A stretch of 64,000 bases of DNA from JBHHUI01 sp965248775 (GTDB taxonomy: Bacteria > Chloroflexota > Anaerolineae > Anaerolineales > JBHHUI01). The notes below the pieces were generated by a model. That model was not told the origin of the DNA, made no database searches, and was given only the letters and a program-made list of their open reading frames with translations. Below are positions 19,085-28,363 of the stretch, piece after piece. The DNA lies in the NCBI GenBank assembly GCA_965248775.1, contig OZ252150.1, forward strand, positions 5,828,001-5,892,000, given 5' to 3'. The position numbers and the translations under genes were made by a program. The number at the start of each line of letters is the position of its first letter. The first letter of the stretch is position 1.

Positions 19085-20100
19085 AGAATGTGCGCTTTGG
19101 CCTAGTAGGCTGTGGCCGGGTTGCGCCTCGTCATGTCCAGTCGCTGCAGGAGATTGAGGGGGCGGAATTGGTTGCAGTCACTGATGTTATTCCCGCCCGG
19201 GCAGAACGAATCACAACGGATGTCGGATGTACTCTGGAATCAAATTATGCAGGACTGCTCAAGCGCACTGATATCGACATCGTCACAATCTGTACTCCGA
19301 GTGGCCTGCATGCCCAGATGGGCATGCAGGCTGCAAAGGCTGGCAAGCATGTCCTCGTTGAGAAACCGATTGCTCTTACACTAGAAGACGCCGATGCATT
19401 GATCGAGACTTGTGCCACTGCAGGAGTCGAACTCTCCGTGGTGCTACAAAACCGTTACAACCCACCAATGTTAGACTTGCGCTGTGCTGTAGACGAAGGG
19501 CGGCTTGGAAAGTTACGGCTCGGGGCGGCAACAGTGCGTTGGTACCGCCCACAGGAGTATTACGAAGATGGTTGGCACGGAACCTATGCGATGGACGGTG
19601 GAGTTCTTCTGAATCAAGCCATCCACCACATTGACGCTTTGCAGTGGTTCTTCGGTGAAGTGGAGTCGGTCTTTGCATACACAGCCACACTTGCTCACCA
19701 AATTGAAACAGATGATGTCGGGATCGGAGTGATCCGTTTCAAGAATGGAGCACTCGCGACGATCGAAGGATCGACCATCACATACCCGCAGAATCTAGAA
19801 GGCTCATTGACAATTTTTGGGGAGAAAGGTTCTGTGAAAGTCGGAGGTCCGGCACTCAATCGCATCGCCTTTTGGAAAGTTGCCGGCGAGTTGGAGCACG
19901 AGCGCGAAATGCTCACCCGTCAAGAAGTTGACCCGCCGACAGTCTATGGATACAGCCATAAACAAGTCATTGCAGAGATGGCTGCTGCCGTCCGTGAAGG
20001 CCGTGTGCCAGTGACATCCGGCACAACTGCCCGCACTTCTCTTGCGCTTGTTCTAGCGCTCTATGAATCGGCGCGTTCAGGAACGGCGATTCAACTATAA
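19075..20100 (+). CDS. Gfo/Idh/MocA-family sugar dehydrogenase
   Basis: 341 residues, overlapping asnB by 10 bp. N-terminal NAD(P) fold with GLVGCGRVAPRH, the conserved EKP motif (LVEKPIALT), and the C-terminal domain with GGVLLNQAIHHIDALQWFFGE containing the expected His residues. Oxidises or reduces a nucleotide sugar; WlbA-like enzymes in comparable clusters oxidise UDP-sugar uronic acids ahead of a DegT aminotransferase and an acyltransferase, both of which lie close downstream (22595 and 21988). Confidence 0.9.
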   Translation: MGLENVRFGLVGCGRVAPRHVQSLQEIEGAELVAVTDVIPARAERITTDVGCTLESNYAGLLKRTDIDIVTICTPSGLHAQMGMQAAKAGKHVLVEKPIALTLEDADALIETCATAGVELSVVLQNRYNPPMLDLRCAVDEGRLGKLRLGAATVRWYRPQEYYEDGWHGTYAMDGGVLLNQAIHHIDALQWFFGEVESVFAYTATLAHQIETDDVGIGVIRFKNGALATIEGSTITYPQNLEGSLTIFGEKGSVKVGGPALNRIAFWKVAGELEHEREMLTRQEVDPPTVYGYSHKQVIAEMAAAVREGRVPVTSGTTARTSLALVLALYESARSGTAIQL

Positions 20101-20102
20101 AT

Positions 20103-21986
20103 ATGTTGCCCTCAAGTACATCCATCACAACTCAGATCAGCTTGCCATTGAGTAAAAGCGAGTTCCTTAAGCGCGGAGTCGCGTTGCTACGCGTCGAATG
20201 GGCGTTCTTGATTTTATTGGTGTTTGTTGTCGTCACTCGTTTTGGAGGCATCGGCGCACACCTGCCAGATGTTTATAACGAGGACGAAATCCTTTTAATT
20301 CGCGGATTTGTCCCTCAAACTGGGGGTTTACAAAGTTGGTTGTCCGACCCTATGCGGATCGATTCTTATCCGCCATTCTCTTCATACCTCACTCGGGGGA
20401 CTTTAAGTATTTATTATCTTGCCGGCCGTTTTCTCGGGGAGTGGCCGGACGTCGAGACTTTCTACTTCCGATTTCTTGTATCGCCTTCGCCAATTGTCTT
20501 AATTGCACGCGGCTTATCCGCAACGACGAGTACAGTGGCTTTGCTGCTTACGTTCTTTTTGGCTCGATCCTGGTATGGAAAAGGCGCGGCATATGTAGCA
20601 ACGCTACTTGTCGCTCTCAGCCCAACCATGTTGCAGTTCAGCCAACTCGCCAAGCCCGATAGTCTGCTTGTGTTGCAAACGATTGTCCTGATTGCCATTG
20701 CAAAGTGGATCGCTAATGGAAAGAGTCCTCGGCTCTATTTGCTGGGTGGTCTTCTGCTCGGATTGGCTGTGACGACCAAATACAATGGAATCGTTGGGGC
20801 GGGTGTTTTATGGCTCGGACATATTCTCAGAATTCGGCGTGAAAAAAGATCAATTTGGCACTCGATTTTAGATCGCCGTCTTTTGCTGCTCGGATTCGTG
20901 GCGCTAGAAGGATTTGCTCTCGGAGATCCAATTGCATTCGGAAGATTTGTTTTCTTGCTGCGCGATCCTGCTCGGCTCATCGCAGAGCCCGGCCTTGTTT
21001 TAGATTCCCTGATCCGTACATTTGACATTACACGCTCCGCTCTGCAGCTAGGATGGTTGGGGTCAGGGGGCGCGCCAACTCCCATTGTCTGGATCGGAGC
21101 AGCGCTTGTAGCGGAGTGGGGGCTACCATTTCTCATGCTGGCTATAGGAGGAATGATATATGCCGGCTATCGACACACAACTGCCGATCTACCATTACTC
21201 GTTTGGCCTGTCGTGGGGATCTTATGGATCGGGTCAGTCTCACGTATTCCGAATATCCACTACTTGCTACCAATGTTTCTTCCATTGGCGATCCTAGCCA
21301 CCCGATTTGGACTCGAGATCATTCGGCAGTACCGTTTGCCCAAATGGACAACTGCAGTCGGTGTATTGATACTCTTTTCTATTCCAACGCTGAACTTTGG
21401 CCAGAGAATTGTCAACCAACCGCGTGCGGATACACGCCAGCTAGCTCGGGTGTGGATCGAAGAGAATCTTCCCTGGGAGAGCGGGATCGCGTTCAGTTAC
21501 TATAACTATGCTGATCTGCCGCAGCTCTTCGATGCCCAAACACCTTATCTGGCCGGGACGACAATTCCGCCATCTGTCAGCAAATTGCTAACTGCCTACG
21601 CACGCGAGAATCCAAACTACTGGTTGATCGACAGCGCCCTCCCACTCGACGGGCCCCTCTGGCCTTCTGAAGAATTCGAGGAACGTTACGTTGATAACGA
21701 GTATGTCCGGCGGTTGCTCTCTGCAGGTATCCCATCCGGGTCACAATTCGCTCAATTCGGGGTGGACTATCTCCTGCTCACAAGCAGTGAATACGGCTCA
21801 TACTTGCAGCCCAATCCCCATTCAGACGGGAGCCCTTTGTATTACGCGACCGAACTTCGTCAGAAGGTCTATCGGAGTATTCTTGATGGCGAGGATCCTG
21901 GTTTGGAATTAATACAGAGCTTCTACCCCGACGAAACCACGAGCGGACCCATACTGCTCATCTATCGCACTAGGGATACAAACTAA
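20103..21986 (+). CDS. GT39-like membrane glycosyltransferase
   Basis: 627 residues with about ten to twelve membrane segments. The first extracytoplasmic loop carries an acidic pair (NEDE, near residue 60) followed by DSYPPF, and LAKPDSLLV lies further on, as in ArnT/PMT-type GT-C enzymes that take a sugar from a polyprenyl phosphate donor. Last ~150 residues are a soluble outside domain. Located between dehydrogenase and acyltransferase with 1-2 bp spacing, so in the same operon. Confidence 0.8.
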   Translation: MLPSSTSITTQISLPLSKSEFLKRGVALLRVEWAFLILLVFVVVTRFGGIGAHLPDVYNEDEILLIRGFVPQTGGLQSWLSDPMRIDSYPPFSSYLTRGTLSIYYLAGRFLGEWPDVETFYFRFLVSPSPIVLIARGLSATTSTVALLLTFFLARSWYGKGAAYVATLLVALSPTMLQFSQLAKPDSLLVLQTIVLIAIAKWIANGKSPRLYLLGGLLLGLAVTTKYNGIVGAGVLWLGHILRIRREKRSIWHSILDRRLLLLGFVALEGFALGDPIAFGRFVFLLRDPARLIAEPGLVLDSLIRTFDITRSALQLGWLGSGGAPTPIVWIGAALVAEWGLPFLMLAIGGMIYAGYRHTTADLPLLVWPVVGILWIGSVSRIPNIHYLLPMFLPLAILATRFGLEIIRQYRLPKWTTAVGVLILFSIPTLNFGQRIVNQPRADTRQLARVWIEENLPWESGIAFSYYNYADLPQLFDAQTPYLAGTTIPPSVSKLLTAYARENPNYWLIDSALPLDGPLWPSEEFEERYVDNEYVRRLLSAGIPSGSQFAQFGVDYLLLTSSEYGSYLQPNPHSDGSPLYYATELRQKVYRSILDGEDPGLELIQSFYPDETTSGPILLIYRTRDTN

Positions 21987-21987
21987 G

Positions 21988-22602
21988 ATGATCGCGCCTT
22001 CAGCTGTTATTTATGACGGTGTCCGATTGGGGAACGATCCTGATATTGGTGATTTCGTCGTTATTGGGAGCAGTCCGCATAATTGGGCTGGTGGCGAACT
22101 GGAAACGAGCATTGGCCCGAATGCGTTGATCCGGTCGCATACGGTGATTTATGCTGGGACAATGATTGGCGCGCGATTACAAACCGGACACGGCGCTCTC
22201 ATACGAGAGATGAATTCTATAGGAGATGACGTCAGCATTGGTAGTCATTCGGTTGTCGAACATCACGTCAAAATTGCAGATGGTGTCAGAATTCACTCCA
22301 ATGCGTTTATCCCCGAATATTCCGAGCTTGGAGATGAGTGCTGGATTGGCCCCAATGCTGTGCTCACCAATGCCCGCTATCCACTTTCTCGAACTGTAAA
22401 AGATTCCCTACAGGGCCCGAAGATAGGCGTGCGGGCCGTAATCGGCGCGAACGCCACCATATTGCCGGGAGTGATCATTGGTGACGGAGTACTCGTTGGC
22501 GCCGGCTCAGTCGTTACCCATGATGTGGGGACTGGATTGGTCGTAGCTGGGAACCCCGCGCGAGTGCTTAGCGAGGTTGCTACGCTGGATGTTTATGACT
22601 GA
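21988..22602 (+). CDS. Hexapeptide-repeat acyltransferase (left-handed beta helix)
   Basis: 204 residues made of I-G-x-x-x hexapeptide repeats (DIGDFVVIGSS, SIGSHSVVEH, WIGPNAVLTNA, VIGANATILPGVIIGDGVLVGAGSVV), ending VVAGNPARVL as in WbbJ/WlbB-type sugar N-acetyltransferases. With the DegT aminotransferase next door it most likely acylates the amino group of a nucleotide sugar. Overlaps that gene by 8 bp. Confidence 0.92.
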   Translation: MIAPSAVIYDGVRLGNDPDIGDFVVIGSSPHNWAGGELETSIGPNALIRSHTVIYAGTMIGARLQTGHGALIREMNSIGDDVSIGSHSVVEHHVKIADGVRIHSNAFIPEYSELGDECWIGPNAVLTNARYPLSRTVKDSLQGPKIGVRAVIGANATILPGVIIGDGVLVGAGSVVTHDVGTGLVVAGNPARVLSEVATLDVYD

Positions 22603-23701
22603 AACCGTTCCCCTCGTAGATCTAAAGGCCCAATACGCGTCAATTCGAGGCGAAATCGATAACGCAATTGCCGCTGTTCTCGAATCGACGCGTTTTATAC
22701 AGGGGCCAGAGGTTGCTGCGTTCGAGACGGCCTTCGCTGCGTTTTGCGGGACGCAATTTGCTATTGGAACGGCCTCTGGCACGAGCGCATTGCAGCTCGC
22801 ATTGCAGGCTGCTGGAATCGGATCCGGCGCTGAAGTGGTCACCCCAGTGAATACATTCACCGCGACAGCGGAAGCAATCGTTCATTGTGGTGCCAGGCCG
22901 GTATTCGTGGATGTGGAGACGGATACACTACTCATCGATCCGAATTGTGTGCAGGCTGCCGTCACAGATCGCACGCGTGCGATCGTGCCAGTTCATTTGT
23001 TCGGGCAAATGGCTCCGATGAAGGCGCTGGCGGATATCGCTCAGGAGCACGAATTAGTTCTGATCCCGGATGCAGCGCAGGCACACGGTGCTGCTCAAAA
23101 TGGTGCCGGTGTTGGAAGATTTGGCAGGGCAGTTATCTTCAGTTTTTATCCCGGCAAGAATCTGGGCGCTTACGGTGATGCTGGTGCTGTGCTCACGAAT
23201 GATGAAAAGTTGGCCAAGCGAATTCGGTTATTACGGGATCACGGGCGGCAGAGCAAATATGAGCATGAAATCGTGGGCTATGGTGAACGCCTGGATACTT
23301 TGCAAGCGGCAATCCTGCTCGCCAAGCTCCCACATCTTTCTTCCTGGATTGCAGACCGACGGCGAGTAGCTGCCTCATATTTAGAAAATCTCAGCGATCT
23401 GCCCTTGCATATTCCGACTACAGCTCTAGGCAATGAGCATGTTTATCATCAATTTGTCGTTCGAACAGTGGATCGCGACGGCCTCAAGTCTCATCTTGTA
23501 AGGATGGGAATTCAGACCGGTATCCACTATCCGCTGCCATTGCACTTGCAAACTGCCTATCAGGAACTTGGCTACCAACCGGGGGACTTTCCGCGCGCAG
23601 AAGCAGCGGCAGCAGAAATGCTTTCATTGCCAATGTATCCAGAACTAGAGTTTTCGCAGGTTGAGTATATTTGTGGCGCGATTGCAGATTATTTCAACTG
23701 A
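22595..23701 (+). CDS. DegT/DnrJ/EryC1/StrS sugar aminotransferase
   Basis: 368 residues from ATG 22595 (an upstream in-frame start at 22577 adds six residues and is less family-like). PLP lysine is Lys188 in FYPGKNLGAYGDAG; Asp159 contacts the pyridine ring; GTASGTSALQLAL binds phosphate. Transfers an amino group, usually from glutamate, to a keto-sugar nucleotide. Together with the dehydrogenase (19075) and acyltransferase (21988) it makes a coherent route to an acylamino sugar. Confidence 0.95.
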   Translation: MTETVPLVDLKAQYASIRGEIDNAIAAVLESTRFIQGPEVAAFETAFAAFCGTQFAIGTASGTSALQLALQAAGIGSGAEVVTPVNTFTATAEAIVHCGARPVFVDVETDTLLIDPNCVQAAVTDRTRAIVPVHLFGQMAPMKALADIAQEHELVLIPDAAQAHGAAQNGAGVGRFGRAVIFSFYPGKNLGAYGDAGAVLTNDEKLAKRIRLLRDHGRQSKYEHEIVGYGERLDTLQAAILLAKLPHLSSWIADRRRVAASYLENLSDLPLHIPTTALGNEHVYHQFVVRTVDRDGLKSHLVRMGIQTGIHYPLPLHLQTAYQELGYQPGDFPRAEAAAAEMLSLPMYPELEFSQVEYICGAIADYFN

Positions 23702-23713
23702 TTGAACACATAG

Positions 23714-24895
23714 ATGAAGATTCTTCACGTTGCTGATTCTTATCAGCCTCGACTTGGATATCAAGAAACAGCACTTGCAGAATGCCAGGCAAAGGCCGGA
23801 CATGAAGTGCATGTTATAACTGGAAATCTTCACGCGGCTGTCATGGGAAAAGTTGGGTACGGCCGCGAAGCTGACATCGGACAATCAAATGTGAATGGTG
23901 TTAAATTAAACCGTCTTCCGATCCGCTTTGAATTACCTGGAGAAGGGATTCGAATTTGGTTAAGCGGTCTTGAGACGGCCATCGAGAAAGTCCAGCCTGA
24001 GTTCGTACATGTGCACAATCTATCGACGTTTACTGCCTGGCGGACAGCACACTTGCAGACGTCATTGGGATTCAAGCTGGTCTGCGATAGCCATATGGCC
24101 TTGTTTAATAGCATGCCAGAAAGGTCGCTCATTATTCGTTCTTTTCGAAGAGTCTATTACAGGTTCTTCGTTTCCTTTTTTCTTCCGAAAATTTTGCAGC
24201 GCGCGTGCGCCATCGTTGCAATAGGAGAGCCGGAACGCGACTATCTGGTTTCCCACTTTGGAATCGAGCGCGACAGAATTGCTATCATTCGGTTGGGCGC
24301 GGATAGGTCATTATTTCGCCCTGATCCCGAGTTGCGTCAATCGTATCGGAAATCGCTCGGGTTATCCCGCGATGATGTTGTTCTCTTACATGCAGGCTCT
24401 ATCCGTTCGAGTAAAGGAATTCATGACCTGATCAGTAGTGGGTTGAGACTGGTGGCAGCCAAACTGCCTGTGCGTGTGCTTGTCGTGGGCAGTGGCGATC
24501 AAAAATATCTTTCGAAGCTGCGCGCACGAGTGCAAGCAGCCGGGGCGGCCGACCATTTTCTCTGGCGAGATTTTGCGCCACGCTCAGAGCTTGCTGGTTT
24601 ACTTAATGCCGCTGATGTGGCTGTCTGGCCGGGCGATCAATCCAACACTTTTATTGAAGCCATGGCAGTTGGGCTACCGCTCGTGACGGTGGAGAGTGAT
24701 TATGCGCGCAATCTCGCGGCTGATGGCGGCAAGTATTTCCAATCTGGCGATGTGCAAGCTTTGACTTCAACTCTCAAAGGTCTCATCGAGGATCGGAATT
24801 GCCGCGAGCAGATCGGTTCAGCAGCACTGCAACGAGTGGATAATGAGTTGAATTGGGAGAGTGTGTCAGAGTGCTTTCTGGAATTGTGTGTTTAA
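23714..24895 (+). CDS. Glycosyltransferase family 4
   Basis: 393 residues. N-terminal GT-B half opens MKILHVADSYQPRLGYQE; a Rossmann restart around IIRLGADRSLFRPD; the C-terminal half has LLHAGSIRSSKGIHDLI and an E-x7-E-like motif (NTFIEAMAVGLPLVTVES). Cytoplasmic retaining glycosyltransferase of the cluster; specificity unknown. The stop is directly followed by the ATG of a small ORF. Confidence 0.92.
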   Translation: MKILHVADSYQPRLGYQETALAECQAKAGHEVHVITGNLHAAVMGKVGYGREADIGQSNVNGVKLNRLPIRFELPGEGIRIWLSGLETAIEKVQPEFVHVHNLSTFTAWRTAHLQTSLGFKLVCDSHMALFNSMPERSLIIRSFRRVYYRFFVSFFLPKILQRACAIVAIGEPERDYLVSHFGIERDRIAIIRLGADRSLFRPDPELRQSYRKSLGLSRDDVVLLHAGSIRSSKGIHDLISSGLRLVAAKLPVRVLVVGSGDQKYLSKLRARVQAAGAADHFLWRDFAPRSELAGLLNAADVAVWPGDQSNTFIEAMAVGLPLVTVESDYARNLAADGGKYFQSGDVQALTSTLKGLIEDRNCREQIGSAALQRVDNELNWESVSECFLELCV

Positions 24896-25069
24896 ATGAA
24901 ATTTTTATCTGGGCATGGATTGTCGAATGATTTTCCGGGAGAGGAATTTCTCAGTGGGGAGCTCCAGGTCGTGTATAGCGAAGCCCTGCGGGGGAAAATA
25001 AACTGGTATTACTCTACGAAGAATCGCGATCAGGTGCGGGCGATCCTGGATCATCTGCTCACAGAATAA
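24896..25069 (+). CDS. Small hypothetical protein in glycan operon
   Basis: 57 codons, ATG immediately after the upstream TAA and stop 3 bp before the next gene, so the spacing fits a real operon member. Not membrane-bound; hydrophilic, mixed charge. No family recognised. It could also be the relic of a larger gene. Confidence 0.45.
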   Translation: MKFLSGHGLSNDFPGEEFLSGELQVVYSEALRGKINWYYSTKNRDQVRAILDHLLTE

Positions 25070-25072
25070 TAA

Positions 25073-25825
25073 GTGTCATCTACTCCAACAGTTGATGTGC
25101 TCGGCGTGCATGTAAGCGCAATTAATATGCCGCAGGCCTTGCGGACGATTGAGGGCTGGATTCACAATCGACAACAAAATTACATTTGTGTGACCGGTGT
25201 TCATGGAGTGATGGAATGCCAGCAAGATGAGAGTTTGCGTAAGATACACAATCGAGCTGGTCTGGTCACTCCTGATGGGATGCCGCTCGTATGGCTTGCC
25301 CGGCGAGCCGGATTTCGTCAAGTTGCGCGCGTCTATGGCCCCGACCTCATGTTGGCTTTATGTAGGGAGTCGGTGGAGAGTGGTTATCGGCATTATTTCT
25401 ACGGTGGCGGGCCGAAAGTTGCTGAGACCTTGCAGGCTCGATTACAAGGTATGTTTTCTGGGTTCAACGTCGTCGGTACTCACACGCCTCCCTATCGTGA
25501 ACTCCGTGAGTTTGAAGACAACCGGGTTGTCGATTTGATAAATGCCTGTTCGCCGGACGTGGTGTGGATTGGACTCAGTACACCCAAACAGGAACGCTGG
25601 ATGGCGGCAAATCTCGGCCGCATCAATGCTCCAGTGATGATCGGAGTTGGCGCGGCCTTTGATTTTCACGCCGGCCTCAAAAAACAAGCCCCGCCCTGGA
25701 TGCAACGGAGTGGGCTGGAATGGCTCTTCCGGTTCGTTTCAGAGCCGCGTCGCCTTGGTCCGCGCTATTTGTCCAATAACCCCAGGTTCATTCTTGCTCT
25801 GCTAAAGCAAGAATTTTCTCGTTAG
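25073..25825 (+). CDS. WecG/TagA/CpsF-family glycosyltransferase (GT26)
   Basis: 250 residues from GTG 25073, family length. Signatures: VHGVMECQQDESLR, NRAGLVTPDGMPLVW, RVYGPDLML, GLSTPKQERWMAANL and IGVGAAFDFHAG...APPWMQRSGLEWLFRFVSEPRRL. Family members transfer ManNAc or ManNAc-uronate to a lipid-linked GlcNAc at the inner membrane face, which fits the presence of wecB at 14746. Confidence 0.95.
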   Translation: MSSTPTVDVLGVHVSAINMPQALRTIEGWIHNRQQNYICVTGVHGVMECQQDESLRKIHNRAGLVTPDGMPLVWLARRAGFRQVARVYGPDLMLALCRESVESGYRHYFYGGGPKVAETLQARLQGMFSGFNVVGTHTPPYRELREFEDNRVVDLINACSPDVVWIGLSTPKQERWMAANLGRINAPVMIGVGAAFDFHAGLKKQAPPWMQRSGLEWLFRFVSEPRRLGPRYLSNNPRFILALLKQEFSR

Positions 25826-25917
25826 ACCAACGCAAACGAAGATAACCGATTCTTACCGTATAATTGGCGGCTGCGCGCTTCTGTGTGTGCAAATTTGAGA
25901 TAAATAGTCGAGAAAAT

Positions 25918-26136
25918 ATGCTTCGAAAATTCTGGGAAAACTGGAAGCGATTTGGTAAGTGGATGGGGGATCAAGTCGCACGGGTCATCCTGACAATTCT
26001 TTATTTCACCCTGGTACTGCCATTTGGGCTCGGTCTACGGCTGCTTTCAGACCCTCTTGGCCGAAAGTCAACGCCCGAGTGGACAGAGAAAGAGATGCCA
26101 GAAGCGTCTCTAGATCAGGCTGGAAATCTCTTCTGA
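25918..26136 (+). CDS. Small membrane protein preceding carbamoyltransferase
   Basis: 72 residues from ATG 25918. One long hydrophobic helix (~18-40) after a basic, aromatic N-terminus (RKFWENWKRFGKW), then a charged cytoplasmic-type tail. The stop overlaps the carbamoyltransferase start (TGATG). Small membrane proteins of this kind regularly accompany NodU/SxtI-type carbamoyltransferases in exopolysaccharide clusters; a docking or scaffold role is inference. Confidence 0.75.
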   Translation: MLRKFWENWKRFGKWMGDQVARVILTILYFTLVLPFGLGLRLLSDPLGRKSTPEWTEKEMPEASLDQAGNLF

Positions 26137-27926
26137 TGAATATTCTGGGGATTTCTTGCTATTACCATGATGCAGCTGCTGCGCTTTTGCAGGACGGAAT
26201 GCTCGTTGCAGCCGCCGAGGAAGAGCGTTTCAGTCGAAAGAAACACGATCATAGTTTCCCGAGCCTCGCAATCGAATTTTGTCTTGCGCAAGCCGGGATT
26301 AATGGTCCTGATATCGACTATGTTGTCTTCTACGAAAAGCCCCTCATCAAATTTGAGCGCATCCTAACGACAACACTTGGGACTTACCCGAAGGGTTGGC
26401 GTGTTTTCCGAGAATCCATGATCGCCTGGTTCAACGAGAAATTATGGATCAAGGGTCAACTCATGCAGCATATCGGTGTGCCCACCAATCGTGTTTTATT
26501 TGTTGACCACCACATCTCACACGCAGCAAGCTCGTTTTTCTGCTCTCCTCTCGAGGAGGCAGCCATACTGACTGTCGACGGTGTCGGCGAGTGGACCACA
26601 GCTTCTCTGGGGCGTGCGCATGCTGACTGGAGTCAGAACGGCAGCAGCACTTCTTCCCTGACCTTGGACCATGAAATGCGTTTTCCGCATTCTATTGGTT
26701 TGCTGTATTCCGCATTTACAGCCTTCCTCGGATTTCGAGTCAATAGCGGCGAATACAAAGTGATGGGCATGGCGCCCTATGGGCAGCCCAAGTACATGGA
26801 TGAAGTCGCCCGGGTTGTGAAGATGGAATCCGATGGTAGTTTTCGTCTGAACATGGACTTCTTTGAGTTCACACACTCGACGGAACAAACGTATAGTCGA
26901 AAATTCCTTGATGTGTTCGGCGAAGCACGGGTTCGCGAATCAGAGTTTTTCACTCAGATATCCTATCCAGATCGTGATCATCCCGATTGGGATGATGCGG
27001 CGGCAGATAAAAATCAATACTATGCCGATGTCGCTGCGAGTATTCAGTGCACGACGGAAGAAATGATTCTCAAGATGGCGAACGAAGCACATCGGCGTAC
27101 TGGTTTGAACAAGCTTTGCATGGCTGGCGGAGTGGCTCTCAATAGCGTTGCAAATGGACGAATTCTAAATGAAACCCCGTTTGAAGATGTGTTTATCCAA
27201 CCTGCCGCTGGAGACTCGGGCGGGGCGCTGGGAGCCGCGCTGTACGCCTATCATGTCCTTCTCGGAAAACCTCGTAAGTTCGTTATGGAAAATGCTTACT
27301 GGGGCAAGGAATTCGGAGCGGATGTTGTTGAAGCATTTCTTGTGGAAAACGACATCAAATACGCCCGTCTTGAAGACGACGCCCTGACCGACCGGATTGT
27401 GGATACGCTGCAAAAGAAGAAAGTTGTCGGACTATTTCAGGGGCGTTTTGAATGGGGCCCGCGCGCACTTGGAAACCGCAGCATCCTTGCAGATCCACGT
27501 GGGGCGGAAATGAAGGAAGTTGTCAACACCAAGATTAAGTTTCGCGAACCATTTCGGCCTTTTGCACCCGTGGTTCTTGAAGACCGCGCTGCGGAAATAT
27601 TCGAAATGGAAGACCCGGCTCGGCAATATCCGGCTCGTTATATGCTCACAGTACAACGCTTCAAGGATGGGATGGGAGATAAAGTGAGCGCTGTCAACCA
27701 TATGGGTACCGGGCGACTCCAAACCGTACGGCGGGAATGGAATGCACGCTATTTCGACATTGTGAATAAGTTTGGAGAGGCTACCGGAGTTCCCGTGGTG
27801 TTGAATACTTCATTTAATTTGCGCGGTGAGCCAATTGTGACCACGCCGGCAAATGCCTGGTCAACGTTTTCAAATAGTGGCATTGACATGCTTGTAATGG
27901 AAAATTTTGTGGTGACAAAGGAGTAA
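26136..27926 (+). CDS. Carbamoyltransferase (NodU/CmcH/SxtI family)
   Basis: 596 residues from ATG 26136. N-terminal Kae1-like domain MNILGISCYYHDAAAALLQDG, FVDHHISHAASSFF (metal-binding His pair), LTVDGVGEWTT, KVMGMAPYG, CMAGGVALNSVANG; then the YrdC-like C-terminal domain with RFEWGPRALGNRSILADPR and NTSFNLRGEPIV. Uses carbamoyl phosphate and ATP to carbamoylate a hydroxyl, here presumably a sugar of the surface polysaccharide. Flanked by two very small membrane proteins with 0-2 bp spacing. Confidence 0.95.
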   Translation: MNILGISCYYHDAAAALLQDGMLVAAAEEERFSRKKHDHSFPSLAIEFCLAQAGINGPDIDYVVFYEKPLIKFERILTTTLGTYPKGWRVFRESMIAWFNEKLWIKGQLMQHIGVPTNRVLFVDHHISHAASSFFCSPLEEAAILTVDGVGEWTTASLGRAHADWSQNGSSTSSLTLDHEMRFPHSIGLLYSAFTAFLGFRVNSGEYKVMGMAPYGQPKYMDEVARVVKMESDGSFRLNMDFFEFTHSTEQTYSRKFLDVFGEARVRESEFFTQISYPDRDHPDWDDAAADKNQYYADVAASIQCTTEEMILKMANEAHRRTGLNKLCMAGGVALNSVANGRILNETPFEDVFIQPAAGDSGGALGAALYAYHVLLGKPRKFVMENAYWGKEFGADVVEAFLVENDIKYARLEDDALTDRIVDTLQKKKVVGLFQGRFEWGPRALGNRSILADPRGAEMKEVVNTKIKFREPFRPFAPVVLEDRAAEIFEMEDPARQYPARYMLTVQRFKDGMGDKVSAVNHMGTGRLQTVRREWNARYFDIVNKFGEATGVPVVLNTSFNLRGEPIVTTPANAWSTFSNSGIDMLVMENFVVTKE

Positions 27927-27928
27927 AA

Positions 27929-28111
27929 ATGACAAATTGGTTTCGTAGATTTTTCGCCAATGCAGGTGTTGTCGGTCAGATTTTTGAATATCTCTGGAAA
28001 AACAAACTCTGGTGGATGATACCGATGGTAACAGTATTGCTGGTCTTCGGCCTGCTGCTTGTATTCACATCTGCATCTGGACTGGGTCCATTTATCTATA
28101 CGCTTTTCTGA
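27929..28111 (+). CDS. DUF5989-type small membrane protein
   Basis: 60 residues: a short amphipathic N-terminus (NWFRRFFANAGVVGQIFEYLWKNK), then one strongly hydrophobic segment ending GLGPFIYTLF. This matches the small proteins usually found after NodU/SxtI-type carbamoyltransferases (DUF5989, from memory of the family). Starts 2 bp after the carbamoyltransferase stop, so co-translated with it; likely anchors or assists it at the membrane. Confidence 0.8.
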   Translation: MTNWFRRFFANAGVVGQIFEYLWKNKLWWMIPMVTVLLVFGLLLVFTSASGLGPFIYTLF

Positions 28112-28363
28112 GGCGTTCGTAGAAATCCAATCAAATTCGTTGCGCCGCTGGCGATACCCCGCGCAGGTGATAATCGTGTCTACAGCGGCGCTTCGCGCGC
28201 TATACTCCGCAGTTGGGAAATGTGCTGACGTACAGCCCAGGCCATAATCGGCTTGAGGATAACCATCAGCTCTAATGCTTGGAGACCTCGTGTTGAAAAA
28301 ATTTACTGCGAAGAAGAATAACCAACGCTACATAGCCTGAGCGATCCTGGGGACCAATTCAAC

